Assembly (NCBI GenBank): GCA_011947345.1
Contig: JAAVTG010000221.1
Coordinates: forward strand, 1-64,000
Origin: Phytophthora quininea
Lineage: Eukaryota; Oomycota; Peronosporomycetes; Peronosporales; Peronosporaceae
Direction of reading: 5' to 3'
Length of the DNA: 64,000 nt
The notes under the pieces were generated by a model. That model was given only the letters and a program-made list of their open reading frames with translations. It was not told the origin of the DNA and searched no databases. A program made the translations under genes and the position numbers. Positions 32,016 through 43,338 of this stretch are shown here, piece by piece (the stretch's first letter is position 1; every line of letters begins with the position of its first letter).

Positions 32016-33446
32016 ATGCGCACGAGCGGTCATCGTGTTGTCTCGGTGCTACGGCGCCGCCTCTCGACGGCTGCTGGGGACGGTGTGCTGACGCGCGAGT
32101 TCATCCACGCGTCGCTGTACCGCAAGGCCGCTGGATACTTCACGACGGACCAGCGCGAGGTGCTGCACGTGCCAAGCGGCAGCATCGACTTCGGCAATCT
32201 CTGGGGCGCCGGCGAGTACCGCAATGTGCTTGCGCAGCTGTATAAACAGAGCCCCGAGGCGTGGCTGACCCCCGTAGAGGTGTTCGCGCCCTACTACTCG
32301 CAGGCGCTGGCCCGCTACATGCTGAACTCGCCCTTCTTCCGCCACGAGCTGCAGGTCTTCGAGATCGGCGGCGGCTCCGGCAGCAACGCGCTGCACATCC
32401 TCAACTACCTCAAGGAGCAGGCGCCAGACGTGTACGAGCGCACCACGTACACGCTGGTGGAGATCAGCCCCGTGATGGCTGAGAGACAGCGCCGACGAGT
32501 GGCCAAGCGGCACCCCAAACAGTGCAAAGTCATCAACCAAGACATCTTGACGTTTGCACAGACGCACAGTGCAGTCAACACCCAGTGCTTCTTCCTGGCC
32601 ATGGAAGTGCTGGACAACCTGCCGCATGACAAGGTCACGCTGCAAAAGGGCAAATGGTACGAGACGACGGTGAAGAATCATGAAGGAATGATGCAGGAAG
32701 GGACCAGACCCTTGCAAGACAAACTCATCCGACAGACGCTACAGCACTTCGGGTGCGAGATACCGCTTAAGGTTAAGTACAAGTACAACACGGAACTGGC
32801 CCAGCGTGTGCGACGTATGGTCGGATCCGATCACGCGGTGCTCGACTCGGCGTTCGTCCCAACTGGCGCGATGCAGCTGCTGAACACGCTGCGAACGGCG
32901 TTCCCGAAGCACCACTTGATCGCTGCGGACTTTGACTCGCTCCCAGCACCTCAGCTGGACGAGAACACGTCCGTTAAGGCGATTAACCATCCACTCAGCC
33001 CCACAGCGACATCATCTGGCCCACTGTTAGCTGGGAATGCACCCTGGTAGCCTCAAAACTGGCAGGAGAGACAAAGGACCACGACACGTACCTGGTAGAA
33101 GGCGGGATAGCCGACATCTTTTTCGCGACCGATTTCCAGAAGCTCAAGAAAGCCTACTGCTCCACGCTGAACCGTCAACCGGACGAGGTAGGCGCTACTT
33201 TGTGCCGCAATCCCAGTTTGATGGGAATTACTCTGTTTGGAATGTGCCTAACAGGTCTCGGTGATCAAGTCGTCGGAGTTCCTGAAGCAATTCGCTGAGA
33301 TTGAAATGACAAAGACAATTACCCGGTACGTGGCCGTATCGCGCCGCACTTTTCGCTCTCATGTTTAACTCATGGCTATCGCTGATGCATTCAGATACAA
33401 CCCGTTGCTAGAAGACTACTCGAACACCAGCTTCATCTTGTCGTAG
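32016..33446 (+). CDS. MidA/NDUFAF7-like protein arginine methyltransferase, three exons
   Basis: Exons 32016-33187, 33255-33325, 33395-33446 with GT-AG introns of 67 and 69 bp. The N-terminus (MRTSGHRVVSVLRRRLSTAAG) is a likely mitochondrial presequence. The SAM-binding loop is FEIGGGSGSNALHIL (about residue 115), followed by YTLVEISPVMAERQ and FFLAMEVLDNLPHD. The C-terminal TYLVEGGIADIFFATDF and NPLLEDYSNTSFILS match the family. The family methylates an Arg of complex I NDUFS2 during assembly. One C appears to be missing in GCACCCTGG at 33039-33047: the frame ends NAPW-stop, while the next frame gives the expected NAPLVASKL. It is either a recent pseudogene or a sequencing error. Confidence 0.8.
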
Positions 33447-34711
33447 TGTTTGCAAGTGACACCAAATAGAGAATCGCATTTGTCTTAGCGTTCCACGGCA
33501 ATGGTGCCAAGTGTGCACATACATAACCACACTATTAATCATTGGGAGCGCGTTACCGACTACAGTGTAGTCGGACTTTTGTTCCGAATCGATAGACACC
33601 TCAACTTGCAGGCTTGGCCGTGGTAACTAGATCCGGTTTGTTGTTTCTGCGTTGTCACATTCTGCGGTTCTGGGACGATACTATCGGTGGCCTTGCTAAC
33701 CCACTCCAGGTAGCGGATATCCTGCGATTCCAGCTCGGGGCTGAATACGATGAGGCCCCATTCGACGCTCTCGTGGCTGGATGCCCAACGATTTGTCGTC
33801 ACCGCTTACAAACTGGCTCCGATACGCCTTTGTTACGCTTTGCCTGTCCCTTTACGACAGGAGACCGTCATTTACTCACTCCACACGCTTTTGGATCGCA
33901 TTTGAAGCTCAAAAGTGATCAGTTGCTGCTTCTCCCGTCCAAGCTTCTCTGCTCATATACGTCGATGTGGAAACTTCCCACTGTGAGACCATTGAGCTAC
34001 AAGCGCGGTGGCTCGTTATTCGTGAATTGTGCTTCGCCCCTAAGCAAAACAATTTTCGAACCGAGAAAAACCCGCACTTTACTTTCCTTTTGGCTCAAGT
34101 ACCAACACCATCGGACTGCCTTAAACGGATTAGAGATGCTGAGCTGTCTGTAAATAGGAACCGTGGATCCCACGAAATCGCTGTGTTCCTGCCGAGGACG
34201 ATACGATCAAGTGGCCTACTGAGATTGCTCGGTTCGCCAACAAGGGGCATTGGCGCTATTGTGAAAGGCGTTCCGAACCAAAAGTGGTTCTCCTCGGACG
34301 AGTGCAACGCCCGGAAACAACTCGAGCTGGATTCCAAGTGCCTTGCAAACAAGTTGCTGCGCCAAAATGCGTTTATCGTGGGCATTCCAGTCAGCCCTGA
34401 GGCGCTCCATGATAGCATTATGCTCACCCGCGAGTTACTTCTCGAAATCATCATCGTTGGTCCAGTCATTAGAATCTTAATCCGATTGATCGGCCCACGT
34501 TGTGGTTTCGACATACATATGTTTGTGTATGACAGCAAGCGTAGATCACATAAACCGCGGCCCTGTCAAGAACGATGAAACTAAAAATCACCCTCGGCAA
34601 CTCCAGCATGCTCAAGTTTCAGAGCAGCGAAAATTTGCCTGCATAGGTTTATCGCTTTCACAGAGTAGCTTAATCTCGGGTCACCACGAACGCAACAAGA
34701 AGTCCCGACAT
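33447..34711. other. Unassigned interval with a possible ankyrin relic
   Basis: On the minus strand 33560-33620 reads QACKLRCLSI-RNKSPTTL, which resembles the ankC N-terminal module (CKLRSLSLLNRIWNISPTT), so a small relic is possible. Open frames of up to 200 codons at 33614-34578 lack ATG starts or recognisable domains, and I do not call a gene. Confidence 0.35.
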
Positions 34712-34719
34712 GCGCTACG

Positions 34720-35768
34720 CAGGCATCGGACAATATCCATTGTATATGGATTGTTGCTGAGACGATCGACACAATCAATATTGGAATTTCTTGGGAAAAC
34801 AATTGCAATGCATCGATCTAATTGTGTATCTTCTCGTTGAAGTGTCTGTGCGGTCTTGTTCGACGAGTTGGCAGAGGCATAAATAACCACGTCTGCGGTC
34901 TCGAGGTACGAGGAAGTGGGAGAGCACGAGTGAGGTTTTTGCTAGACGACGGCGCGTTCCAGCTCACACTTTTGAATCCACACTGCCGCCGCTCAACCTC
35001 CACGACAGCCCCACATCGAACCCCTCTGCTAACCACGCAACTATCGCAGCAGCCTCGTTCGTCTCGAATCACTCGCGTAAGCCTGTTCCACCAACGATGT
35101 CGATCAGCTCGGCGTTTGCTCCCCAAGCCTCCAGAAGAAACCAGCACTATCCATCGGCTTTTGCGCTCCACAGAGGAGGAATCGATTAATTCTGGTAGCG
35201 CTTGTGTCTCCACAGAGCCCAGCATCAAGCGCAAACACAGAAAATCTAAATCGACCCGCCCAGGCACTTAAAGAAGAAGCACACCAAAGCTTCTAGTGTT
35301 CGTTCACCAAGGTCTGCAAGTCCGAGTGGTGTACGGCGAAACGAGGCATCAGTCGCACCTACCATCAGACGCCGCAGATCACCTGGGGAAGTCAAAGCGT
35401 CTATCGAAGAGAGACCCAAGTCCAGAGAGGAAGACCGCTCAAAGTACATCGATTTGTCTTGGCTTCCTGCTACCTCCGTCGAGTTGGAACGACTGTTCTC
35501 GGCAGTGAAGTGCATGCTTGGAGCATAATATATGCGGAAGCGAGTGAGTGCGAAGACGCTCGAGTCAATCCTCTCCTTGAGGATTAAGTAGGCAGAGAGG
35601 GTAGCATGAGAAAGTAGGGAAGTAGAGGCTGAAGAGTACGATTAGCTATGAGTAGAAGTTGCTAGCTGCCATTGCGACCCTGGCAATATTGGACGAGGTC
35701 GCCACAATCAATATTGTGGAGAACAATTTTTGCAATGTAACAATGCCAATGTTTTTCCCGATCCCTGT
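34720..35768 (+). mobile_element. Non-autonomous hAT element, copy 1
   Basis: CAGGCATCGG at the left end and ...ATCCCTGT at the right end form short imperfect inverted ends. GCGCTACG is duplicated exactly on both sides (34712-34719 and 35769-35776), the 8-bp duplication of hAT elements. A remnant of the hAT dimerisation domain is readable (SKYIDLSWLPATSVELERLF at 35439-35500, then RKRVSAKTLESILSLRIK to 35590). The rest of the transposase is absent. It is about 80-90% similar to 57340-58697. Confidence 0.9.
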
Positions 35769-35776
35769 GCGCTACG

Positions 35777-36258
35777 GGGTGAGTGGAGAATCTGCCAGAG
35801 CCAGACAACGGAGCCACCGCAGAAGATCATGCGTGTTCGTCGTCGAGCGAAGAACAGCAAAAGGAAGAAGAGGAAGAACGTGGGTTTAATTCTGTGGGTT
35901 CTGAAGAAGTGCAACACGTACCCCAGTCTCATCCCCCGTATCAATGACTCAACGGCCGTTCATCCCATTAACCACTTACCTTGCTGAACATCGCTATTGA
36001 ATCGTTGACAATCAAAATCCATGTTACGTGTTCACTAAGTTTCATAGCGGTGGCAATTCGTGAAGATTCCAAGGCGTCCGTTGTGCAGTGCTGCAGGGGT
36101 CCGCAAAAATGGATTGGGATTGTGTGATTGCCGATATTGTCAATCACAATACCTGAATGTGGCAAGATCAGCAATCACAATCACGGATTTTCCCTGGGTC
36201 CCATTAGGTTTTACTGCTGTTAGAGCCGCAGAGGAAAATTGCTGGCCTCCTGGACGAA
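35777..36258. other. Unassigned interval
   Basis: Contains GATTGTGTGATTGCCGATATTG and its imperfect inverted counterpart CAATCACAATACC near 36117-36150, and a nearby CAATCACAATCACGG. These may be ends of the hAT remnant to the right. No gene is supported. Confidence 0.35.
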
Positions 36259-36800
36259 ATGACCCCGCTTGATGTCATCACAGGTAAACTCCAGCGCAAC
36301 GACATGACTGTGGCCACTGTTCGCGACATTTTTGACATTGCGCTAGACGACTACGATGGCATGGAGAAGTATCTTGCCCTGGATGCGGATATTGTCGAGT
36401 CTGGGGCGTTTGAAAGCGGGCTGGCTAAAACTCAAGCTGGCGTGACCTCCTTGTTGCGAAACGAGCGGAAGGCATTGCATCGCCTCACTACAACCTCACC
36501 GGATCAATCACCAGCAGCTCCTGTTGAGACAGCTACAGCAAGGTCAATACGGAAGCGCGCCGCTGATGCTCTGGATGAGAAGCTCAAGAAAAATCACACC
36601 AATGCAGGGGACCGCAATAGAAGTTTATCGACGTAACCTGGATTCCTGCGACCTCTGTGGTTCCTGAGCGCTTTTTCTTGACCGTTAAAAGCACTGTCGG
36701 GTATTTGAGGAAGTGCCTGAGCCACAAAAACCTCGAGATGATCATGTACTTGAAGCTAAACTGGGACTTAGTGACGCTTGCGGATGTGACGCATTCGTGT
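36259..36800 (+). pseudogene. hAT transposase C-terminal remnant (different family)
   Basis: First frame: TVATVRDIFDIALDDYDGMEKYL and VESGAFESGLAKTQAG to a stop at 36636. Second frame: PATSVVPERFFLTVKSTV, then HKNLEMIMYLKLNWDLVTL, the hAT dimerisation signature. It differs from the hAT copies at 34720 and 57340 in this region. The reading frame is broken and no N-terminal BED finger or catalytic region is visible. Confidence 0.7.
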
Positions 36801-37340
36801 TTTAGCATGACACGAATGGTCTGGTTGAATCTGCTTCAACTGCGTCATGCAGCAGGACGTTCCTGCGTCATAATTATCTTGAGATTAGCTGTAGAGAACA
36901 AAGGGCTCCAGTTAGTTCACTTCTCAATCTGCCGTCGTGCAGGCAAGCAATAGCGAAGACTATACCATAAATTTGTTACAGCGGACGTGTTGAAGGCCAT
37001 TGAGCGAGCCAAACACATTGGCGATGCAGTACTTGTGTAATAGATTGCAATAACCAGCTAGGAGATTGAAGAGATTGCAATCATTGATTGTTCCAGATCG
37101 AAGCAGTCAATCAATAGAAAATCTGTATTGATGGACCCCTGCCAGTGCTGTATCCTATCGAGAAGTCGTGCGGAAAGAGACCAACGTGAGAATTCACTCG
37201 AAACTCGGGAATCTCCACCAGAAAACCGGAAGTGTAAAACTGGTGTCATTCCGCCAGCTCAATCTCCAGACTTTGTTGTCTTTATGCCAGTTTCGTTTCC
37301 AAAAAAATAAAAATCTTAGTTAGGTTTAACCGTTTCTTTT
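36801..37340. other. Unassigned interval
   Basis: AT-rich, with repeated short GATTGCAAT words around 37043-37090. No coding region is supported on either strand. Confidence 0.4.
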
Positions 37341-38187
37341 TCAGCTGTGCCGTGGCAAAGCACGATACACAGGGTGGTGTTCCAGGATCCACTGGTAGGT
37401 GTCTTCATTCGTAAACTCAACGATTCCTTCCGTCTCCTTTTCAATGCACTTCTTGTCGAGACCCGAGTGCAGGAACAGCAAGACTTCAAAGTGGTTGTAC
37501 TTGGCGGCTCCGTTCATAGCCGCATTGGTGCAGCCCTCTGTGCGATTCCTGCTAAGCCACTGCACCGTCTCAAGAAAACCTCCATCGGCAGCGCTATCCA
37601 TCGCCTTGACAGCCCACCCTTCCGTGCGATTCCTATGCAGCCATCGAATAATGTCCATTTCATCGTTTTCTGCTGCTCCATCCACGGCTTCTGTTGTGCA
37701 GCCCTCGGCTCGGTTCTTGTGCAACCATTTGACAACTTCAAAGTGCCCATTCGCTGCGGCATCGTCCATTGCTGCGGTCGTACAACCAGCTCTGTTGTTG
37801 TTGTGAAGCCATTGCACTACATGAAGATGCCCATTTCGTGCCGCGCCATCCATCGCCACCGCTGAGCATTCCTGTGGACTATGTGCACAAAACCAGCACT
37901 GCTTCCACTAATGACTTGTTGAATTGGAATCGCTTATACTGGCGATCATTTCGCAAAAATGTCCGGATACTCCAAATATTGTTTTTCGGGACGCTTTTCG
38001 TGAAAATGTGACTGCTATCCCAGATCCGGTCCAATAACTTGATCGAGTCGAACTTGCATGCTGTGTTGAGAGGGAGCTCCACGGACGGGTCCAGGAACAT
38101 GGAAACGAGCGTGACAACATGGGGAAGGTCCTTGAAGCCGCCCTTCGATCCGAACAGCAGCGTCACCGCCAGCAACGGTGGCCCATC
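37341..38187 (-). pseudogene. Ankyrin pseudogene ankB' (right, inverted copy)
   Basis: Inverted near-identical copy of 28925-29721, with the same start-codon defect, the same internal deletion (VEAVLVLCT-stop) and the same repeats. It extends further than the left copy, past TNEDTYQ to WILEHHPVYRALPRH and a stop at 37341, giving the natural C-terminus that the left copy lost. Confidence 0.82.
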
Positions 38188-38276
38188 TTGTCAAAATTTC
38201 GCATGAAGTTGTGTAACTCAAAATTTAGATTAGTGAAAAATAAGATTAATTTTGCCCAAAAGCTTGAAAGGTTGTC

Positions 38277-40181
38277 ATGGCTGCGCCGCCGCTGCTGGCA
38301 GTGTCGCTGCTTTTTGGCTCCAGGTACGACTTCAGCGGCCTCCACACATCGTCGACTGTGTCTCCGTGCTCGCGGATTCGTCTGTGGAGTTGCCACTGCA
38401 ACAAGCATGTAAGTTCCGGTCTTTGAGGCTTCTTGATCGCATCTGGAGCAGCAGCGAAGTCTACATTCAGAACGTCACAGATATTGACGGCAATTCCTGG
38501 TCGTTGCAGAAGTTTTTACGAACCGACCGACACTATCGCCAGTACCAATTCACGCAGTCACTAATCATAGCGGTGGGACGCAGTGACTTGGCGATGGTGC
38601 GGTGGCTGTTCGGCCACATTCAGGACTGCGAAGTCAATTTTGAAGTCGTTGGTGAAACAATTGAACCGGGGTCTGTGCAGATTCTAGCGTACTTTAAAGA
38701 GAAGAGCAGCAGTCGATCACTGGGCTTACGAGCACAACAAACGGTGCAGGGGTCTGGAGCTGGTCACGATGTGGACTGGACAGGCGATCGACATATCACA
38801 ACTGCGGTTTTAAACCACCATAGCAACGTCGCGTGGTGGCTGCAGCGCAACCTGTTGGCGTCTCAAGAAGATTTAAAGCTTGCAGTATCTTCGGCATTGC
38901 TTCATTATGATATTGCAATGGTGGTGTGGTTGTTATCGGTGGGAGCTGAATGGCCTGACTGGAGAATATACTATGCAGTGACTTCTGCCGCATCGTCAGG
39001 GCGCCTCGACGTGCTGAAGTAGTTGGACGAGAACCGCAAACTGGACAGCAGTCGCGGTTTGCTTCGGAAAGCTGCAGGAGGTGGTCGTCTTGATGTTGTT
39101 CGGTGGCTGGTTGAGCGTGATTCCAGTGGAGCGATTGCTGGAGAGGCGAGTGTGGCGCTCCATTGCGCTGCTGGTCATGGTCACCTCGACGTCGCCAAGT
39201 ACCTTCGAGACCACTTTCCTACGGTGTCAGAGCGTGGCGCTCGCTCCATCAAAACAGGAATGGTAGAAGCCGCAGCTGGAGGTCACTTGGACGCCGTCAA
39301 GTGGCTGTATGCAGAGTACGGCGATGGCCCAGACATTGATATCTTTGATGGAGCGATGGGTGCTGCTGCGGCTATTGGGCATTTGGACGTGCTCGAGTAC
39401 TTGTACGAACTACGAAAGCAACTCAAACAATGTCGGGGAAACGCAAACGAGACGGCGAATCGAGATGGCGATCGGTTCCGACGTGAAGTGACAAAGCCAT
39501 AATCAATGCTACTAGCAACGGCCATCTACGTGTCGTGCAGTGGCTTCATGACACCTTAGGCATACCCTGCAGTACTCGCTCATGGATGTTGCCGCTAAGA
39601 ATGGTCACTTACGAGTGTTGCAGTGGTTGCATGAGCACACCTCCGAGGAATGCACAGGCAAAGCCATGCATCGTGCCACGCAGAATGGTCACCTCCAGAT
39701 TATTCAGTGGTTTCGTAGCAATACCAACGCTGGTTGCACTCCGCATGTGATGGATGAAGCAGCTCGAGCAGGACATCTCGATATCGTGAAATGGCTCCAC
39801 GAGAATCGGTCGGAAGGATGCGCGAGCTTCGGTATGGATAACCCAGCGGAAATGGGCGCGTTGGAGACGATCAGGTGGCTTCACAAACACCGAACGGAAG
39901 GATGCACGAAGAACGCAGTGAAGAATGCGGTGCATGAAGGCCACCTCAATGTGGTTAAGTGGCTCAGTGACGATGACTTGGGAGACTGCATCAGCGAGAC
40001 CATCAACGGCGCGGTCGAGTGCTGGCAGTTCGAGATGGTTTTGTATTTACATTTTCTGCTTCAAGTAAGATGTTCGAAAAGGGCGGTCGAACCAGCAGAG
40101 AGATATGAGGTCCAAGAGATTAATGCTTGGATTCTGGATCACTATCCTGAATACCGAGACTCGCAGTGGCTGAACGACTGA
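38277..40181 (+). pseudogene. Ankyrin pseudogene ankA' (right copy, no Gypsy)
   Basis: ATG at 38277. The N-terminal module (MAAPPLLAVSLLFGSRYD) shifts frame after one missing C near 38341, then HIVDCVSVLADSSVELPL...RLLDRIWSS continues. Across 38590-38612 it reads MVRWLFGHI without interruption, the empty site of the Gypsy element. TAG at 39020-39022 and shifts near 39500 and 39575 break the repeats. The last frame (39582-40181) contains six regular units (GHLRVLQWLHEHT, GHLQIIQWFRSN, GHLDIVKWLHENR) and ends HYPEYRDSQWLND. Confidence 0.83.
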
Positions 40182-41064
40182 GCGCACCGCTTGCCAAACA
40201 CACAAGGCAGGAGGCAGAGGAGTCAATACTGTACGACGGGCGTGACGTATTGAGAGGTTTGTGTTGGCAGATTCAAAACTGTAAGATAAGCGGGTGCTCA
40301 GTAGAAAATTTCGATTTCATCAAGAGGCTTTTGGTTGGTACTCCGCCGTAGAGGCTCTCAAATGTATTATCGAAACGTTTAGAATAAGATCTTCACGCCA
40401 GCTTGGAGTCAGGTGTTGCGCGGATAATTATCAAAACCAGCTCTTGTCCCGATGGCGCCACGGGGACAGATACCTGGGGAAGGATGTTGTCTTCTGCGGC
40501 TATGCGACGCCAGTTGTTGTAACGAGTTGCCTTGGTGGTTAACGGGGATTCAACTCGACTCGATCCCACTGGAGCCTGACCTCGTCCACGTTGAAAATGG
40601 CGGCCAAACGACAACGGAACGTGGGGAGCGCACCAGGGAGGCGATCTTGGGGTTTTCAGCTTTTAGTTGGAAATCCTCCATCTTCGGCGCCTCGCTGTCA
40701 GTCTTCGTGCTTCTTGTTGTGCTAGCTGGGAGGTAAAAGGACAAGTGAATATCGATCGAAAGAAAATGTCCTGGAGAGCCATCATGTCAAATTAACTAAG
40801 GGTAGATTTCTTTGGCATCCACCGGTGTGGGTCAAACGTCCACTTCACTTTGTCGTTCAAGTCTTGATGGGAATGGGTTCGGTGATCGATGAGAACCTCC
40901 TCTCTTCGCTAAATCTCGGAAACACAGAACGAGTCAGTAAGTTCATGTAAAAAATGAACCAACCTCGATGAGTTAACGGAAAATTTCTCGCACAGTTGGT
41001 CGCTTCAGGATCTGCCATCACTGCTTACAACTGATAGATTGTCTATAGTGATGTGGCGCCTCCT
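40182..41064. other. Unassigned interval
   Basis: Minus strand 40393-40614 reads SPLTTKATRYNNWRRIAAED, which looks protein-like and might be a retroelement gag relic, but I cannot name it. The remainder has only short frames. The 3' flank of the Nudix gene is at the right. Confidence 0.35.
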
Positions 41065-41637
41065 TCACTGTTGTGCAGGAAGCACCTCCAGCTCTTGCTC
41101 TAGTATCGTGTTTTCGTCTTCGGCAAAGTGGAAGCGGCCGCTCACGCTGCTGCCGTTGAGGACGTGAGGCAGCCACAAGGCGTCGTCCGCCCACATGCTC
41201 TTAAATGGGATATCCTGGACGTTGAACCAGTGAGGCCGCATCTCGTCGCTTTCGGACGGCTCGCCAGCGAACGTTGTGGTCAAATACACATGAACCTCCT
41301 GCAATAGCCAACAACACGTAAGAAGACTTGGCATCACATGCATCTTGCTACCTAGCTGTACCATGATCTCTTTGCCATTAACGAACGAGAACTGCAGCAC
41401 ACCGCGGGGCTGCAGATCGGCCTCCGCCACTGAAATGTTGGCTTCCTCGCGGATCTCGCGCGCCGTGGCGGCCACGATGCTGGCGTCCGAAGCCTCCACC
41501 TTGCCCCCGAAGCCATTCCACTTGCCGGCGCCGAAGCCACGCTTCTTCATACCCAGCAGCACCTGCGTCGCCTCGGGCGCTTGTTCGCGCACGATGAACG
41601 CCAGCGTGAGCAGCTTCTTAGGCTGTAGCACCGCCAT
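41065..41637 (-). CDS. NUDT1/MTH1-like Nudix hydrolase, one 63-bp intron
   Basis: ATG at 41637. Exons 41637-41362 and 41298-41065; the intron 41361-41299 (GTACAG...TTGCAG) is 63 bp and contains no stop, so an unspliced message would also be open (190 against 169 residues). The Nudix box lies at about 44-68: GGKVEASDASIVAATAREIREEANI. It matches GX5EX7REUXEEXGU except that Asp replaces the first Glu and Asn the Gly. Downstream SDEMRPHWF and PFKSMWADDALWLPHVL match MTH1, which sanitises oxidised purine nucleoside triphosphates such as 8-oxo-dGTP. The length fits the family (about 156). Confidence 0.85.
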   Translation of the reverse strand: MAVLQPKKLLTLAFIVREQAPEATQVLLGMKKRGFGAGKWNGFGGKVEASDASIVAATAREIREEANISVAEADLQPRGVLQFSFVNGKEIMVQLGSKMHVMPSLLTCCWLLQEVHVYLTTTFAGEPSESDEMRPHWFNVQDIPFKSMWADDALWLPHVLNGSSVSGRFHFAEDENTILEQELEVLPAQQ

Positions 41638-41984
41638 CGCTTGGATGGGAATTAGAGTATATTTGCCTCACATACAGACCAGCCTGCCATTACTGACGTG
41701 AGACTTCCGTTTTCTATGATTATCAGGAAGTGGGTTCCAATTGCATGTCACTAAAACGTTTTCGATTCCGAGTGATTGTCCCTGAAGAGGAGACGCTGCA
41801 GTTCCTTGCCAACCGCTCGCCCAGCAAGCTCGGGGTGCTGGCGGTGTTGCTTAGCGTCATCATTAACCACTGTAGCACGTTCAGGTTGTTCACGTTCGCC
41901 AAACATCTTCATGGCCGTGCGGAAGTCCTAGTGAACACTATGTGACGTGCAATCCAAGCTAAGAATCAACATCGTGCGCTCTCA

Positions 41985-42272
41985 AGAACCACAGCGCTTC
42001 AGTTATGCCTAAGGTGGTCTCGGGGCAGACGCTAACGGAGGCTGCGCTGCATGGATACCTCGATGTTGTCCAGTGGCTGGTGGCAGTGTAAGCTGATGAA
42101 CCTGGCGTTTTTTGTTTGCCAATTGCGCAACCAACGATGAAACAGGTGACGAACACTTCCTCACGGCGATGGATGCAGCAGCAGCCAGAGGCCACCTTGA
42201 CGTTCTGATCTATCTGTTTGACTTACAACAAACAATCTTGGCGAATGCGAGATTTCCACACCTTTTGTTTTG
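41985..42272 (+). pseudogene. Ankyrin relic
   Basis: Plus strand reads SGQTLTEAALHGYLDVVQWL then, after a GTAAGC...AACAG stretch that could be a 63-bp intron, DEHFLTAMDAAAARGHLDVL. Two ankyrin units with no N-terminal module remain. Upstream 41730-41985 shows no clear coding. Confidence 0.55.
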
Positions 42273-42368
42273 AGGTCAACGACTCTTCGGTATTATTGAT
42301 GCATCAGGATGACTCAGCTCAGTCCGTGTAGGGATGAGAGCCCCACCTGATGAGGCGGTGCGGATGTA

Positions 42369-43338
42369 TTAACCGTGAAGAGTCGAAACCTCCCTGGAGC
42401 CAGCCACTAGCTTGGCTGAAATCGTTGATACCGACTCCTGGCACAGACTGGTGTACACCTTAATGGCGTCAGAAACCCAGCGGCCGTGGAACTGGATAGT
42501 GAGCGCGTCGATCCCCGCCCTGTACATGTGTGTCGCCCCGCCTGCTCGGAGGGAGTGGGCGCTGAACTTCCTGGATCCTCGCCACTGGCAGTGGCTGCGA
42601 TCTTGATGGCCTTTGAGATCTGGGCCGTGGATATACATGACGGGTAGCCGGATGAGCTCTTGAAGACGGCAGCCGGAATTGTGGCTGGTAGATCATCGTG
42701 TGCGTTGCCGAGCATGAGAGCACCAAATACGGGGCATAGGAATCTATGGCCTGAGCGTTTCAGCATTCGGGTTGTTGTTCCGCCGTTTTGGTTCGTTTTA
42801 GATCCGTGTAAACGGATGAACACAGCGTCAGCTCGAGCCCCGTCCATTGTTGGGATTCCATCTTGGTCAACTACTACCACGTCACATGCCTTCAGGGCGA
42901 ACCACGCGAACCTTGTGCTGTTGATGGATACAATCTCGGAACGCCGTAACAGGAAGAAAAACGCGATGCACACAGCCCCCACAGTGCTTGGTCGAAGGGT
43001 TCGGCGAAGTCGAGGGAGTAGAAGCAGGATTCCATGATGCGGATCGACACGGGGGCCTTGTGACGCGGCGCGCTGTCAAGGCGGCGAATTCCTTTGAGTA
43101 GCATCTGTATGTGGGGATGCGCTGATGGGAACTCAACTCCGGCGGCCGAGAAGAAATGGCGGATGCCGCACAGTGCGGCAGATATAGTCGAACCACGGAT
43201 GGGGCCACCAGAACCGAAACCGTGTTGGAAACCATGGAGGATAAAATCGGAAATATGTTGAACGCGGTGGTTGGTCGGAACGTCGGTCAACCAGGGGTCA
43301 ACGCCGCGAACTGAAGTCCAGGTGGTCCATTTCCTCAT
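42369..43338 (-). pseudogene. DIRS-1 tyrosine recombinase
   Basis: The N-terminal helical part (TISAALCGIRHFFSAAG, MLLKGIRRLDS) is at 43338-43000. It switches frame to FFLLRRSEIVSIN (first catalytic Arg region) and switches again to the HSLRAGGATHMYRAGID box with GRWVSDAIKVYTSL, giving the HxxR, W and Tyr residues of the phage-integrase fold. Stop at 42369. Two frame breaks prevent expression. Confidence 0.85.

Noticed and set aside
32973..32998. A 26-bp intron that would restore the NDUFAF7-like frame
   Set aside because: Far shorter than the 55-70 bp introns seen elsewhere in the window, and it would delete the family-typical NAP motif; a single-base lesion is simpler.
33967..34578. Plus-strand frame of about 200 codons
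   Set aside because: No ATG at the start, no domain, a competing minus-strand frame of similar length, and location in transposon debris.
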